From: Morella rubra
Lineage: Eukaryota; Streptophyta; Magnoliopsida; Fagales; Myricaceae
NCBI GenBank assembly: GCA_003952965.2
Contig: CM025851.1
Location: forward strand, 18,949,633 to 19,013,632
Direction: 5' to 3'
Length of the DNA: 64,000 nucleotides
Shown here: piece after piece, positions 1 to 11,210 of the stretch
Position numbering within the stretch: the stretch's first letter is position 1
Layout of the letters: each line of letters opens with the position of its first letter
The notes under the pieces: generated by a model
What the model saw: only the letters and a program-made list of their open reading frames with translations
The model's database searches: none
Told to the model about the DNA's origin: nothing
Position numbers and translations under genes: made by a program

Positions 1-132
1 GGCTACGATGCCATCGTTCGACAATGATCAATCTTTGAACGATAACGAAATAATTGGTATGTTCATAACCACAATAGAGATAATCTAAGTTTAATATGTT
101 AGTCAATTTAGTTTCACATGCTAAATGTGCAG

Positions 133-1791
133 GTGGTACTGGAGTCCGGAAAGTGCGTGGCGGCACGCGGATGACGGACGTCTGGAATCTGAAGGAAGAC
201 GAATTGATTCCAGTACAATTCAATGGCAATGGGCAGCCATTGGGTAATGAAGGGGGAATATTTAACAAATTCACTGGTTGTGTTGCCCGTGTTGTGAATC
301 AAATCCCCCTAGATACGGCGGATTAGCGTAAAGTCCATTGTCAATAAAAGAGGACTGTTGGAGCCTCATGACGGTAAAATTTTGGTTATTTGTCACAATT
401 GTTATTCAACTATATAAATTTAATAATTGACGCACCTAACTCTTGGGTATATTTTGCAGAAACGGTTTACAATCCCCGAGCCTCCATTAGGGGATATTTT
501 CAAGAGCTGGTTCATCAAAGATTTAGGAGAGAAATGGAGGAACTACAAGTGTAGTTTAAAGCAGAAATTTTTTGATGAGGCCTTTACGCCTCAGTATGTG
601 AAAAATAATGCTCCAACAGACATTAATTTGGAGCAATTTTGCAAATTAGTCGATTTTTGGTATTCTGATGCAGGACGGGTATGACATTTATTTATTTGTA
701 TTATAGTTTTTATGAATATAACTTCTTATTAATTTTAACTGTCTTGATGTTAATGTAGCATCGAAGTCATGCCGGAAAACAAAATAGATCGCTCCAAACG
801 ACGGTCCACACTGCAGGATCAAAGAGCTTCGCACGTTATGCTCACGAATTGGTATGTAGTACTTTCATTAGTTTGTTTAATAGTATAGTACTTATCATTA
901 CCATTCTTATTTGTAATTTACAATTTCATCACGAATTCGTGTTTGTGATGCAGGAAAAAGAGAAACAAGTTCCAATCAATCGAGCGGATTTATATAAAGC
1001 TGTCCATATGCGTTCTGACGGATCTCCAATAAATCCGGACGTAGCAGAGAAAATAGTATGTCATTATTACATCAATTTTGATTTGAATGTGCGAATATTA
1101 ATTCAAAATTTAATTGTATGTTGTATTCTCTCAGAGGCGAATGGAAGAGATTGGACTGAACGATTCAGGAAGTTCACAAACTTCCAACGAATTTAGAGTG
1201 GATGGCAGCATCGGTTGGTCACCATCTGACCAATATGCACAAGTGATTGGTCCAGAACGACATGGTCGCATTCGCGGCGTTGGATTAGGACCAACTCCTT
1301 CATCTCATCCTTCCAACACCAACGTAAGATCTAGTCAGCCTGCATCCTCTAGTAACGAGAGAGCGGTATTTATGGAAAATAGAGTTCAGATGTTGGAGTC
1401 TGAAGTAGCATCGCTTAAATCTACAATACAAATGATGGCACAAGCTTGGGTAAAAGTTTTATTTACTTATCCTCAAGTATTACTATTGATTCTATTTATG
1501 TATATTTCATAGTTAATTAATGTTTGTTTAACTGTTGTAGGAGCAACGTCAATACCAAGATGTTGCCAATAACAATCACGTTTCACCAGCAATTCATAGA
1601 TCATCTCATGCAAGTCGGAAAACAGTGTTGGTAAGATACAAACATAAATGAATACTGCCATTAATTTAATTTTAAGTATGTACTAAGCTCTTTTATCTTT
1701 GTTCATGTCATTACTGTTTGTTAATTTTACAATATTGTAATAGCAGACAATGTCGATGATGCAGAAAGTGCAAGAGCAGATGGTGCTGAAG
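133..1791 (+). pseudogene. TNPA/Transposase_24-like gene, multi-exon remnant
   Basis: This is the accessory gene of a CACTA transposon, a family thought to bind the subterminal repeats; that role is family knowledge. I read exons at about 133-330, 460-678, 759-851, 954-1055, 1135-1449, 1541-1630 and 1747-1791. Most are bounded by good GT and AG sites and keep a whole number of codons. Exon 2 has the segment around IKDLGEKWRNYKCSLK, exon 4 has NRADLYKAVHMRSDGSPIN, and exon 5 has GRIRGVGLGPTPS, all typical of Transposase_24 proteins. The second half of exon 5 (about residues 75-105) looks like a coiled coil. An in-frame stop at 324-326 breaks exon 1, so the gene is probably dead. The start lies upstream of the window. 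The last exons are short and less certain. Confidence 0.72.
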
Positions 1792-2015
1792 GTGAGAAAA
1801 TTAAATTTATAGTTATTTGTAGTTAAATGTCATGACTTGTTAGTTTTTAGACTATTGAGAAAATGCCCTTCACTTATTTTTGTTTGATGCAAAACTTGTA
1901 AGACATGCTTATAATGAAATATATTTTGTTTTATTACACTTTTCTTTGTTTGCATTAATCAATTAAAATCTATAACAAAATTTGTATGGCAGGAAAAAAA
2001 AAAAAAAAAACACAC

Positions 2016-2411
2016 CTATAGCGGCGGTCACTGACCGCCGTTATATCTAAACCAACGGAAAGGGTTATAGCAGCGGTCATGTAACCGCCGCTATAACACT
2101 ATAGCTGACCGCGGCTATAATCTGTAGCAGCGGTCAATAGACCCCCGCTATAGCACGTCTGCGGAAAAAACCGCAACCGCAGTTGGGCTCTATAGCGGCA
2201 ATCCAGCCGCCGCTGTGTGACCGCCGCTATAGAGCCGACGTATTCACCAGCGGTCTCTATAACCGCAGCTATAGGGCTGTGCTGACGGTGATATAGCGGC
2301 GTCTCGACCGCCGCCAAAAAACACTGCTATAGCCTATAGCCTATAGCAGCAGTTTTGGGACCTATAGCGGCGGTTTTTTACCGCCGCTATAGGTGCTTTT
2401 TTTTTGTAGTG
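2016..2411. repeat. CACTA subterminal repeat array and 3' terminal inverted repeat
   Basis: A GC-rich island in AT-rich surroundings is built from many copies, in both orientations, of a unit close to CTATAGCGGCGGT and its complement ACCGCCGCTATAG. Several copies form perfect or near-perfect hairpins, for example around 2365-2393. CACTA elements carry such arrays as binding sites for the TNPA-type protein, so the array and the gene before it belong together. The array ends in the T-run and GTAGTG terminus at 2411. No coding sequence is supported here. Confidence 0.8.
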
Positions 2412-3995
2412 AATCTTTTTTTCATATATATAATAAAGAAAAGTCTTTGCACACAGACTACCAAAGTGGGACCTTTGGTACCAAGGTAACGCATAAGCAA
2501 ATGTCAAATACTTGAAATTCTCATTGCAAGAAAATCAGACCAGACAACCAAACTTTAGCGACGGGATGATTCTCCCAACTTTAGTACCACAATTACAAAA
2601 TGGTTCCCACGTACAGCCTCAATTAAATGGTATGATTTCTCGCTGGCATATATATGTTGATTTCTCAATTTAGTAATTTTAATTTTTTTTTCGAAAAAAA
2701 TTGATTACTGTTTGCTACTAAGTATTTCTGCAGACTTTGCAAGGCAGAAGAGTGACTGGTTGTACATAAATAGCGACGAGTTTTTTTGACAAATCCGATC
2801 ATCCGCCTTTATTCTTCGTACATAAAAACAAAGCAGCAATTTAGTTCACTTCCCACTTTTGATACGCAAGATATTAGCGTTTGTTTGGTCAAAAATGGAC
2901 CAGAAAAGCGGTCACATCAAGACGAGGACATAAAACCCAACTTTAATACGATGCGTGCATATTCAGGGCTTACAGCTTTGTGATGACTGAATTACGGTAT
3001 CGCCCTCCTCAATAATGAAGATTGCGTTACAACTAATTTCCTAAATTCTACAACTTGGTTTTTACAAAACTTTTTTTTTCTTTAATTTAATTAATTTGTA
3101 TCTTGAAACCTCCTCTTTGTATGGGTCTATCAGAGAAGCAAAGTTTGATTTTAGTTTTTTCTCCTTGTAATTTTTTTTAGATAATATGTTCACTGACTAT
3201 TGCATTTAACTTAGTGCAGTATATCAGGGATGCAGTTGGAAATTTACTCTTGAGAGCCAAAATGAATAAAACATTAAAAAGCTTGAAAATAAGAAGATTT
3301 TTCTCTGCAGTATTACTATTGTAAGTCAGCTACTTATTTAAGAATTTGAAGACCCGGCCAGAGACCAATCTCAATTTGAGCTAATTAACATAGGGATTTT
3401 TTTTTTCAAATTTCCTTGAAAGTTAAAAAGATTAGCAACATATTTGTGTTATTGAATTTTTGAATAAAATAAACGATTTATTAGGAAGGTTAATGAAATT
3501 ACGTTTATTGAATTAAAAAGTATATTACTTAGAGATAGCTAAAATTAAATAAACTGATAGATCAAATTATTGAATAAATAGTACGTGCCGTTAGGTGGAT
3601 CCATTGGGGGAAATAACACAGAGAAAAGCATGAGCAATTATGTTGCTTGTGAGGATTTAATTAGTTTAACTACATAAATTTACCTGTCAAATGGGCGTTA
3701 CTTGTGGCATCAAACCAATTCCTTAATGACAAAATCAATAGTGATACCAATCTCATCAAACTAACCCCTTGATCTAAACTTGGCAAAAATTGCTTTGATA
3801 AGAAAAATAATGAGAAAATACACTTTGCACCCCTAAACTATAAAGAACTGACACTTTGCAAGTCCGTCCTCCAATTTCCTGATATTGAGTCCATGAAGCT
3901 TCAAAATTTGCCGATTTGCACCTCATAGGTGAATTGCTCGTTTAGTCTAATGATAAATAGATTACGTGTCGTCCACGTGATTCACATGTGCTTGT
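2412..3995. other. Intergenic AT-rich sequence, no gene recognised
   Basis: I see no coding region, RNA gene or clear mobile element in this stretch. It has long A and T runs. About 3815-3995 reads like the degenerate end of a MULE-type or similar DNA element, with a short opening of the form CACTTTGCACCCCTAAAC and CACGTG-like words near 3970-3990. No matching inverted copy is visible on the far side of Gypsy-1, so I do not call it. The last five bases before Gypsy-1 (3996-4000, AATGC) are its target duplication. Confidence 0.5.
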
Positions 3996-4000
3996 AATGC

Positions 4001-4657
4001 TGATGTAGGAGCATCCCCTGCACCTCGGCATAACTATCCCGGAAAAACAACACTTGTATCTCGGGCCGAGGTAACAAAGCAACACTTGTAACTCGGGCCG
4101 AGGTAACAAAGCAACACGTGCATCTCGGACCGATCTGCACCTCAGCTGGAACGATTTACGAATAGTTAGTCAGCGTGCAATATATCGTTGGAAAGCTCTA
4201 CATCTCTAGTTTCAAACGCACTTAACCTCATATCATTTGAAGATTCTTAGAGAAAGTTATGAAGTTTTTACTACTGAACGTCGGGAATGGCAATAGACAG
4301 CGAATTTCAAAGTGCATTTAATTTCTTTTGTGTTGGAATTGTCTAGACTTTATTATTCCGTTTTTTCTAGCTTGACCTTGATGTAATGAACTCTATATAT
4401 GAGTGATTATCCAAAATAATAAGGAAGAACTTTTGATTCAAAGATATAATTCTTGCAAGTATATCTCTTGTTTTGGAGTTGAGTGACATCCTCCTACCAA
4501 TCAAGCGAGTGGCTTGGTCGCGTCGAGTGGCATCCGCGATTAGTAGCGTCGAGTGGCTTCCGCTACCCCTGGTCGAGTGGCATCCCAGGACTATCCCCTT
4601 CCCTTGGCTCAATCCTTTTCGGATTTTGCCAAGCCTTGCAGATCCCGGTCTGCATCA
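4001..4657 (+). repeat. 5' LTR of Gypsy-1
   Basis: Begins TGATGTAGGAGC and ends GGTCTGCATCA, with TG and CA termini. It is 657 bp against 593 bp for the 3' LTR. The 64-bp difference is two additional tandem copies of a 32-bp unit at about 4048-4111 (each reads CTTGTA, then CTCGGGCCGAGG, then TAACAAAGCAACA). The LTR should hold the promoter, but I cannot place a TATA box with confidence. Confidence 0.93.
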
Positions 4658-4660
4658 AAT

Positions 4661-4672
4661 TGGTATCAGAGC
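4661..4672 (+). promoter_or_regulatory. Primer binding site of Gypsy-1 (tRNA-iMet)
   Basis: TGGTATCAGAGC lies three bases after the 5' LTR. It matches the 3' end of plant initiator methionine tRNA, the usual primer for minus-strand DNA synthesis in plant LTR elements. Confidence 0.9.
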
Positions 4673-4760
4673 AAGTTTTCCTGCTGTGGTGATTGGGTTT
4701 CTTTTCTGCTCTTCATAATTTCGAGATTTCTATCTTCTTCGTATCTTCTGGCCTTTCACA

Positions 4761-6449
4761 ATGCCTCTACGACGTCAAAGAAATACAGAGCGTGATGATG
4801 TACAAGCTGAACTTGCGGCATTAAGGGAATCAAATTAAACACTTACAAACATGGTGAATGAACTTTTTCAGCGTCTTCAAACTTCACCAACTCGAAGCCA
4901 TAGGAGTCGGGAAAGTGCACGCAATGTCTTCTTCAAAGATGACAATAACCAAGATGACCATTCATCTTCTTCTAGTTATTTTATTGAACCAAGAGTTGCT
5001 ACTCAATGGTCCATGGAACGTTTGGCTCGTGCTTTAGAAAACAATGATCGAAGCATCCAAGTTCATGTGCAAGACTTTGATGGGAAGCTTGATGCAGATG
5101 AGTACTGTGATTGGATGGCATCTTTAGAAGCTTTCTTTGAATGGAAAGACCTCTCAAATGAAAGAAAGGTGCAGTTCATTGCTACAAAGTTGAAGGGTCA
5201 TGCTCTAATATGGTGGCAGCAATATCAACGAAGTAGAGATCGCAGAGGAATTCCAAAAATCAATATCTGGGCTGAGATGAAGGTGAAGCTTGATGAGAAG
5301 TTTCTACCTTTAGACTATTCTCAAACTCTCTACCAAAAGTTCCATCAATTACATCAACGAATGGAGCAATCTGTTGGTGATTATACTGAGCAATTTTACA
5401 ATCTTATGAGCCGTGTGAATTTGCAAGAATCCGATGATCAATTGGTGGCAAGATACGTCAGTGGGCTGAAGTATAATCTCAAGGGTGAGCTTATGATGCA
5501 TTCATTGTGTTCTCTGGAGGAAGCATACCAGAAGGCACTAAAGGCGGAGGAGAAAATGAAATGTAGTTCATACCAAAAAGGTGAAAGTTCGAAAGTGGTG
5601 AAGGAGAAAGAAAGAAAGTTGGCTCCTATACCTCAAAAGCCAGCTCAACAACATAGTAGAGTGAGTAAGGAGCATAGAAAATCAGATTCATTTTCCAATA
5701 AATGTTTCAGATGTAATGAAATTAGGCATAGATCCTATGAATGTCTAAAGAAGAAAGCTGAATTGCATTTGTTGGAAGAAGGAGGAGATGTGGATCAAGA
5801 GCCAATCTATGATGAAGAAGCTGAGGATGAGGATGTAGAATATTGTGAAGGTGATTGTGATGCAGAAAGCCTTGTAATCCAACGAGTCATGACTGTTCAA
5901 GAAGATGATAGATGGTTGAGGCATAATATTTTCAGAACCTATTGTCTTTCCCATGGAAAAAAGTGCATCTTGATGATTGACTCGGGAAGTTGTGAAAATA
6001 TGGTGTCAAAGGTGATGGTAGAAAAGCTGAAACTTTCTTGTGAGAGTCACCCAAAGCTTTACAAAGTTTCTTGGTTCAAAAAGGGTGGAGAAATCATGGT
6101 GACACAAAGGAGTAAAGTAAAATTTTCCATTGGCAAGTATGAAGATGAGATTTATTGTGATGTGTTGCCCATGGATGCTTGCCATTTGCTTCTTGGCAGA
6201 CCTTGGCAATTTGATAAGAGTGCTTACCATGATGGGAGAAGAAACACTTGCACCGTTATCCATAATGGTGTGAAGTATGTGCTGTCCCCTATGAAAGATG
6301 TTTCATCAAGCGTGTCTTCTTCAAATCAGATCAATTTATTATCTTATAAAGAGTTTGAAGAATCCTATAAGGGAGAAGACATTATTTATGCTCTTGTTGC
6401 TGCGGATAGAAGTGAAGAAGTTGCAAAGGAGGTTCCGAATGAAGTTTAA
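4761..6449 (+). pseudogene. Gypsy-1 gag and protease
   Basis: This reading frame encodes the capsid-type gag protein and the aspartic protease. The natural ATG is probably at 4761, but a TAA at 4836 in the same frame cuts it off, leaving a 532-codon open stretch from 4851. The gag domain lies around residues 85-225 of that stretch (around WMASLEAFFEWKDLS). A CCHC zinc knuckle, CFRCNEIRHRSYEC, lies near residue 285, with the usual glycine replaced by I. The protease motif MIDSG is near residue 375. Between gag and protease is an acidic linker. The frame ends in TAA at 6447, and the RT frame continues directly after it in the same phase, so this stop is a mutation or a programmed stop. I favour mutation because other stops are present. 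Confidence 0.9.
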
Positions 6450-6452
6450 GAC

Positions 6453-7500
6453 TTGCTGGACAGATTCAAAGGCCTTGCTCCTGATGAGCTTTCTAGTGCT
6501 TTACCACCACTTCGAAACATTCAGCACCAAATTGATTTATCTCCAGGTGCTATTCTGCCTAATTTGCCTCATTATAGAATGCCTCCTAGTGAACATGCTG
6601 AATTACAAAGACAAGTAATTGACTTGTTGAAAAAATGGCTGATTAGGGAATCCCTTAGTCCTTGTGCAGTTCCAGCTCTCTTAACTCCTATGAAGGATGG
6701 AACATGGAGAATGTGTGTTGATAGTAGAGCTATTAACAAGATTACAATCAAGTATAGGTTTCCTCTTCCTAGACTTGACGATATGCTTGATGAACTTGCT
6801 GATGCTAAAGTATTTTCTAAGATTGATTTGCGAAGTGGTTTTCACCAAATCAGAATTAGAGAAGGTGATGAGTGGGAAGACTTATCAATGGATTTTGTTC
6901 TTGGTTTGCCTAGAACACAGCACAGGTTTGATTGCATATTTGTGGTAGTGGATTGTTTCTCCAAGATGGTTCACTTTATCCCATGTAAGAATTATACTGA
7001 TGCATCTTATATCGCTGCCTTATTTTTTAAAGAAGTTGTTCGTTTACATGGTGTTCCAAAGACCATTACTTCGGATCGTGATGTGAAGTTTGTTAGTCAC
7101 TTTTAGAGGATACTATGGAAACTTTTGGGGACTCGTTTACAATTCTCTAGTGCTTACCATCCTCAAATTGATGGACAAACTGAAGTGGTGAATAGATCTC
7201 TTGGAAATTTGCTGAGAAGTTTAGTGGGAGAGCATCCAAGGAAGTGGGACTTTGTCATTCCTCAAGCTGAATTTGTTTACAAATAGTTCAGCCAATCGAT
7301 CAACCAAGAAGTCTCCATTTGAAGTCGTCTATGGCAATAATCCAAGTCATGTTCTTGATCTCCTGCCATTGCCAAATCAAGCAAGAGTAAGTATGGAAGT
7401 TGAAGAGTTCACTGAGCAAATAAAAAAAGCTCATGAACAAGTTCGACATCAATTGCAGCATTCTACTCATATGTATAAGTCCAAGGCTGATGTTCATTGA
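6453..7500 (+). pseudogene. Gypsy-1 RT fused to integrase by internal deletion
   Basis: The first part is the N-terminal half of RT, with [12 protein letters not shown] and [15 protein letters not shown]. Right after EGDEW (about 6875) the sequence jumps in frame to the integrase core region that normally follows a PW dipeptide ([12 protein letters not shown]). The deletion removed the RT active site, RNase H and the integrase zinc-binding domain. Both original sides would share a short TGGGA-like stretch, which suggests a microhomology deletion. The integrase then has [12 protein letters not shown], a stop at 7104 and a frameshift near 7275. The frame reopens in another phase at about 7276-7497 (KKSPFEVVYGNNP). 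The RT cannot be functional. Confidence 0.9.
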
Positions 7501-7973
7501 AGGAAATTGGAGTTCAAGGAAGGAGATCTGGTTATGGTCTATCTACGGAAGGAAAGGTTTCCTGTTGGTACTTATAACAAGCTGAAACAGAGGAAGTTTG
7601 GTCCTTGTCGAGTTCTAAAGAAGTTGGGTCCAAATGCTTATCGCATTGAATTACCCGCTGGATTTTCCATAAGTCCTACGTTCAATATATGTGATCTTTA
7701 TCCTTATTATGGCGATGAGGAGCAGATTGCTATGGAACCAAAGGATTTCAAAGGTGGCCTCTCTAACTCTTCACGTGAGTCCATTGATGTTCTGGATGTG
7801 CGTTCTATCACAACTCGGCGTGGCACTTACACACAATACTTGGTTCGATGGCCTGAAAAACTAAGTTCTGAAGATGCATGGATTTCTGGTAAAGAGCTCA
7901 AGAAGTTAGATCAGTTGTTGTGGGAAGATCTGAACTCAAACTCGAAGGCGAGTTCTTTTCAAGACGGGGAGAA
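7501..7973 (+). pseudogene. Gypsy-1 integrase C-terminus with chromodomain-like tail
   Basis: The C-terminal part of integrase includes the GPY-like segment [20 protein letters not shown] and the end [13 protein letters not shown]. It is followed at about 7785-7915 by a chromodomain-like segment with YLVRWP and the downstream EDAWI motif. Chromodomains of chromoviruses steer integration to particular chromatin; that is family knowledge. The frame runs on into the 3' LTR. A purine-rich stretch at about 7963-7973 just before the LTR is the likely polypurine tract. Assignment to a lineage (Tekay, Galadriel or Reina type) was not possible by eye. Confidence 0.82.
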
Positions 7974-8566
7974 TGATGCAGGAGCATCCCCTGCACCTCA
8001 GCATAACTATCCCAGGAAAATAACACTTGTATCTCGGACTGATCTGCACCTCGGCTGGAACGATTTACGAAGATTTAGTCAGCGTGCCATATATCGTTGG
8101 AAATCTCTACGTCTCTAGTTTCAAACGCACTTGACCTCATATCATTTAAAGATTCCTAGAGAAAGTTATGATGTTTTTACTACTGGACGTCGGGAATGGC
8201 AACAGACAGTGAATTTCAAAGTGCATTAAATTTCTTTTGTGTTGGAATTGTTTAGACTTTATTATTCCATTTTTTCTAGCTTGACCTTGATGTAATGAAC
8301 TCTATATATGAGTGATTATCCAAAATAATAAGGAAGAACTTTTGATTCAAAGATATAATTCTTGCAAGTATATCTCTTGCTTTGGAGTTGAGTGACATCC
8401 TCCTACCAATCAAGCGAGTGGCTTGGTTGCGTCGAGTGGCATCCGCGATTAGTAGCGTCGAGTGGCTTCCACTACCCCTAGTCGAGTGGCATCCCAGGAC
8501 AATCCCCTTCCCTTGGCTCAATCCTTTTCGGATTTTGCCAAGCCTTGCAGATCCCGGTCTGCATCA
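7974..8566 (+). repeat. 3' LTR of Gypsy-1
   Basis: Begins TGATGCAGGAGC and ends GGTCTGCATCA, and aligns throughout with 4001-4657 except for the absent two 32-bp units. It is followed by the duplicated target AATGC at 8567-8571. Confidence 0.93.
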
Positions 8567-8571
8567 AATGC

Positions 8572-9509
8572 CCATTTTGCCTTCCATTATGTTTGTTAAA
8601 GATGAATTTCAAATTCTTATTTTTTTCCTAACTCGAAGAATTTGCAACCTCATTTGTTCTGTCATTGAGCCCTAGTTGTAGGTGAAACATAGAGCTTGTG
8701 CCCGAAACCGAAACCGAGTTTCATTTTCATCTCCGACAAAAAGTGCAGGATGGTGTCACACTGATAATGGTAATTCACCTGGAATTGACTAAGAAACAAA
8801 CGAAAATGGGCAAATCAAATTTGTAAAGAGACCTTGGAATGTAAAATCCTACGTATGGAGATTTGGTGCAAAAGATGTCCAAGAAGAGATTGGATGCCAA
8901 CCCTAAAAGCAAGGAAATTAACCATTGATTGAAAGGGTACAGAAGAGAGAGAAATAGAGCGAGAGAGAGAGCTATTGCTCTCTCATTGCTTCTATATGGA
9001 CTGAAAGATATGTGATTTTCCACCTTTTTCTCTTCATGTGATATTTACACACAGGAGATAAAAAATTTCTCTATGCATCTTGCAACTCATAAGCCGACTG
9101 ATAAAATGCATTGCAATGGAAACTAGTGAAAATTGCTTCGGAATTAGCGAGGTACTATGTAATAATCTTCAATATAAAGCTGGAGATAAATACAAAGTAC
9201 ATCCTGGTCACGAAGTTTTAAATCCTTCACATTTCAAGGGTTGCAAAGAATTAAAGTCTTGATGGATTTTAAACTCATAAACTAATTTGATGGGTTTTAA
9301 ATTTTAAGAACTTATTTGTTTTTCCCAAAAATAACATGGAAGAACTTTGTATTTATCCCATAAAAATGCATTATACAACTTCTTGCTATCAAAGTATATT
9401 GCTGCAAAGAGGATCTTGATTATTTTCCATCATTTTTTAAAGTAAATGTCTTTTTTTTATTAAAAAAGTAAACTATTTGACATCAATCAATTTTAAAAAA
9501 ATTAACATA
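8572..9509. other. Intergenic or 3' intron sequence, no exon supported
   Basis: 8572-8780 continues the sequence into which Gypsy-1 inserted. A GA-rich microsatellite lies at about 8945-8982. On the minus strand, 9503-9509 reads as a splice donor (AAG then GTATGTT) for the LRR pseudogene, so 9509 downward begins an intron of that gene. A possible acceptor (CTCTTTGCAG read on the minus strand) lies near 9401, and the codons after it are open for about 40 residues. I cannot confirm that this is the next exon. Confidence 0.45.
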
Positions 9510-10131
9510 CCTTCTCTTTCATAATGTATTGTATGGTGGTATTAAGATCTCCCAACATATCTTGAAACTTTTTGGATTTTCTAGAAATTCCCGATAGCTC
9601 TGGAGTTTTTGTAGTTGCTGAGACAAACATCTTCAATTTGTTGCAATCAACTAGAGTGAGTTTCTTCAGAGATGGCCAATCAAAAGCATTAGCTTCGACG
9701 CAAAAACACTCGAGCTTTGGTAAATTCTCTAGTGAAAGATTATTCACTTGGGAGAATGCAATCTCATTTATTTTCTCTTCCTCAGCTCCTAAGTCTTTTG
9801 TAAGGATTTCTTCCATTTCTTTGCAATTCTTCACTTATATTTTCTCCAATTTCACCTTAAGTTTCGCAATGGATGGTGCGAATAAGTATTTTAGACTATC
9901 ACATCCAATTACGATTAACCATCTCAAGTTATGGAAGTCTGTAATTTCTTATGTACCCTTCTTCCATATGTGCAATAACTTTGATGAATTTCTTAATTCC
10001 AAACTTATCAAGTAATCGAAGACAATGCAATGTCCTCGACGTTTAGTTCTTCAAGTTGAAATATCACTTCCAATGAATCACAACTTCGTATGTCATGTCG
10101 ATCTAGATTTTTCAAACCCTTAGTTAAGTTG
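9510..10131 (-). pseudogene. CNL pseudogene: distal LRR exon
   Basis: This continues the exon broken by Copia-A. Minus-strand reading gives SCDSLEVIFQLEELNVEDI, then [54 protein letters not shown] and [14 protein letters not shown]. It ends in AAG/GTATGTT, a good donor, so at least one more exon followed. Stops occur near 10018 and 9835. The last 110 codons (9834-9510) are open. The final gene end is not found. Confidence 0.85.
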
Positions 10132-10402
10132 TGTTGAGCCACAGCAAAGCATCACACCTCAGCAGCCTACGGAGGACAATTCAAGCGCACCTTCACCTCT
10201 GGACGCATCAGCAAATGTCTCCTGCAAACCGTGAAAATAGGAAACGGTTATGTCAAAATTTGTTAGAATATTTCTAGAGTCTTCCTATGCTGTAAATGAC
10301 TAATATGCCATGGCTAGAAACCCGTATATATGTATTCTCATTTATTTAGAATTTGAACAGAGAAGAATCCTTTATCTTGCGATATTCTTGTTTGTCTCAA
10401 TA
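10132..10402 (+). repeat. 5' LTR of Copia-A
   Basis: Begins TGTTGAGCCACAGC and ends near GTCTCAATA. It is followed directly by TGGTGTCAAAGCC (10403-10415), a slightly diverged initiator-methionine tRNA primer binding site. The exact 3' end is uncertain by a few bases because of shared sequence with the duplicated target. Confidence 0.88.
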
Positions 10403-10436
10403 TGGTGTCAAAGCCATAGAGACTCACGTCCCAGCT

Positions 10437-11210
10437 ATGGCCAAAGAAATACCCACCATTTTGTTACTGTAAAACTTACCCATGATAACTACTTGCTATG
10501 GCATACCTAGATGGAGCCCTATCTTGAAGGTCAGCACCTGTTTGGCTATGTCGATGGTACCATCACTGCTCCACTATCCAAGCTTTCCAACAACAAGCCC
10601 AATCCCGAATATCAACATTGGCTTCAACAAGACAAAATCATCCTCAGTGCTATCATTTTCTCCCTCTCTTAGAATCTTATTACCCATGTCATTGGTCACA
10701 AATCTACCCATTCTGCTTGGCTTGTCCACGAAACTCTCTTTGCCCACAAAACTCAAGCACTTCTTGTGCATCTTCATTTCCAACTCCTCACTCTCAAAAA
10801 AGGCTCCGACTCTATCACTGATTATTTTCACAAAACCAAACTCATCGCTGACACCATGGCTGCTGCTGGAAAACCCCTTTCCTTCAGTGAACTCACTACT
10901 TATCTCCTTGCAGCTTACCTCATGACTACAACTCCATTGTTACTTCTCCTACCACTCAACTTACGCCTCTTAGCACTGAAGAGGTCTTCAGTCATGTTCT
11001 TGTCCATGAAGCCCGTCTGGCTCATCAAAATCCATCTCTCCCCTCCACAGATTTCTTTGCCAACCTCACTACCTATGCCCCTTCTCCCATAAATAACTGT
11101 GGTCGTGGGCCATGGCGCGGCCGTGGTAACCCAACCTCCAACTTCTTCAACTTTGACCGACCGATTTGCCAAGTCTGTCACAAACCCGATCATACTGCCT
11201 TAATCTGATA
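10437..11210 (+). pseudogene. Copia-A gag
   Basis: The ATG at 10437 opens a UBN2/Retrotran_gag-type capsid gene. The early segment TVKLTHDNYLLWHT (in the frame ending at 10510) is the conserved gag start, but the ATG and this segment are in different frames. Later parts include KKGSDSITDYFHKTKLIAD at about 10795-10850. A single zinc-knuckle remnant, CQVCHKPDH, is at about 11167-11193. The gene is spread over at least three frames. Confidence 0.82.

Larger units (their letters stand above)
1..2411 (+). mobile_element. CACTA (En/Spm) DNA transposon, 3' part
   Basis: This is the 3' portion of a CACTA-superfamily transposon whose 5' end lies outside the window. It contains a multi-exon TNPA/Transposase_24-like gene (about 133-1791) followed by a GC-rich array of short inverted repeats (about 2016-2400). 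It ends at 2411 in TTTTTTTTTGTAGTG, the reverse complement of the CACTAC-plus-A-run terminus typical of the superfamily. The 3-bp target duplication cannot be checked because the other end is missing. The stretch from about 1990 to 2411 could instead be a small non-autonomous CACTA element nested downstream of the gene, since a run of A's followed by the same inverted motif opens it. I favour one element. Confidence 0.8.
4001..8566 (+). mobile_element. Ty3/gypsy LTR retrotransposon Gypsy-1 (chromodomain type)
   Basis: A defective LTR retrotransposon with both LTRs, a primer binding site, polyprotein remnants and a polypurine tract. The 5-bp target duplication AATGC is perfect (3996-4000 and 8567-8571). 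Domain order is gag, protease, reverse transcriptase (RT, N-terminal half only), integrase (IN) and a C-terminal chromodomain-like segment. IN after RT is diagnostic of Ty3/gypsy, and the chromodomain points to a chromovirus lineage. RT active site, RNase H and the IN zinc-binding region are deleted. In-frame stops (4836, 6447, 7104, 7498) and a frameshift near 7275 make it non-coding. I count roughly 25 differences between the LTRs outside the length variant, so this is not a very recent insertion. Confidence 0.93.

Noticed and set aside
2016-2411. CRISPR-like or riboswitch-like repeated hairpins
   Set aside because: The units are short, in both orientations and without regular spacers; they are CACTA subterminal repeats in a plant genome.
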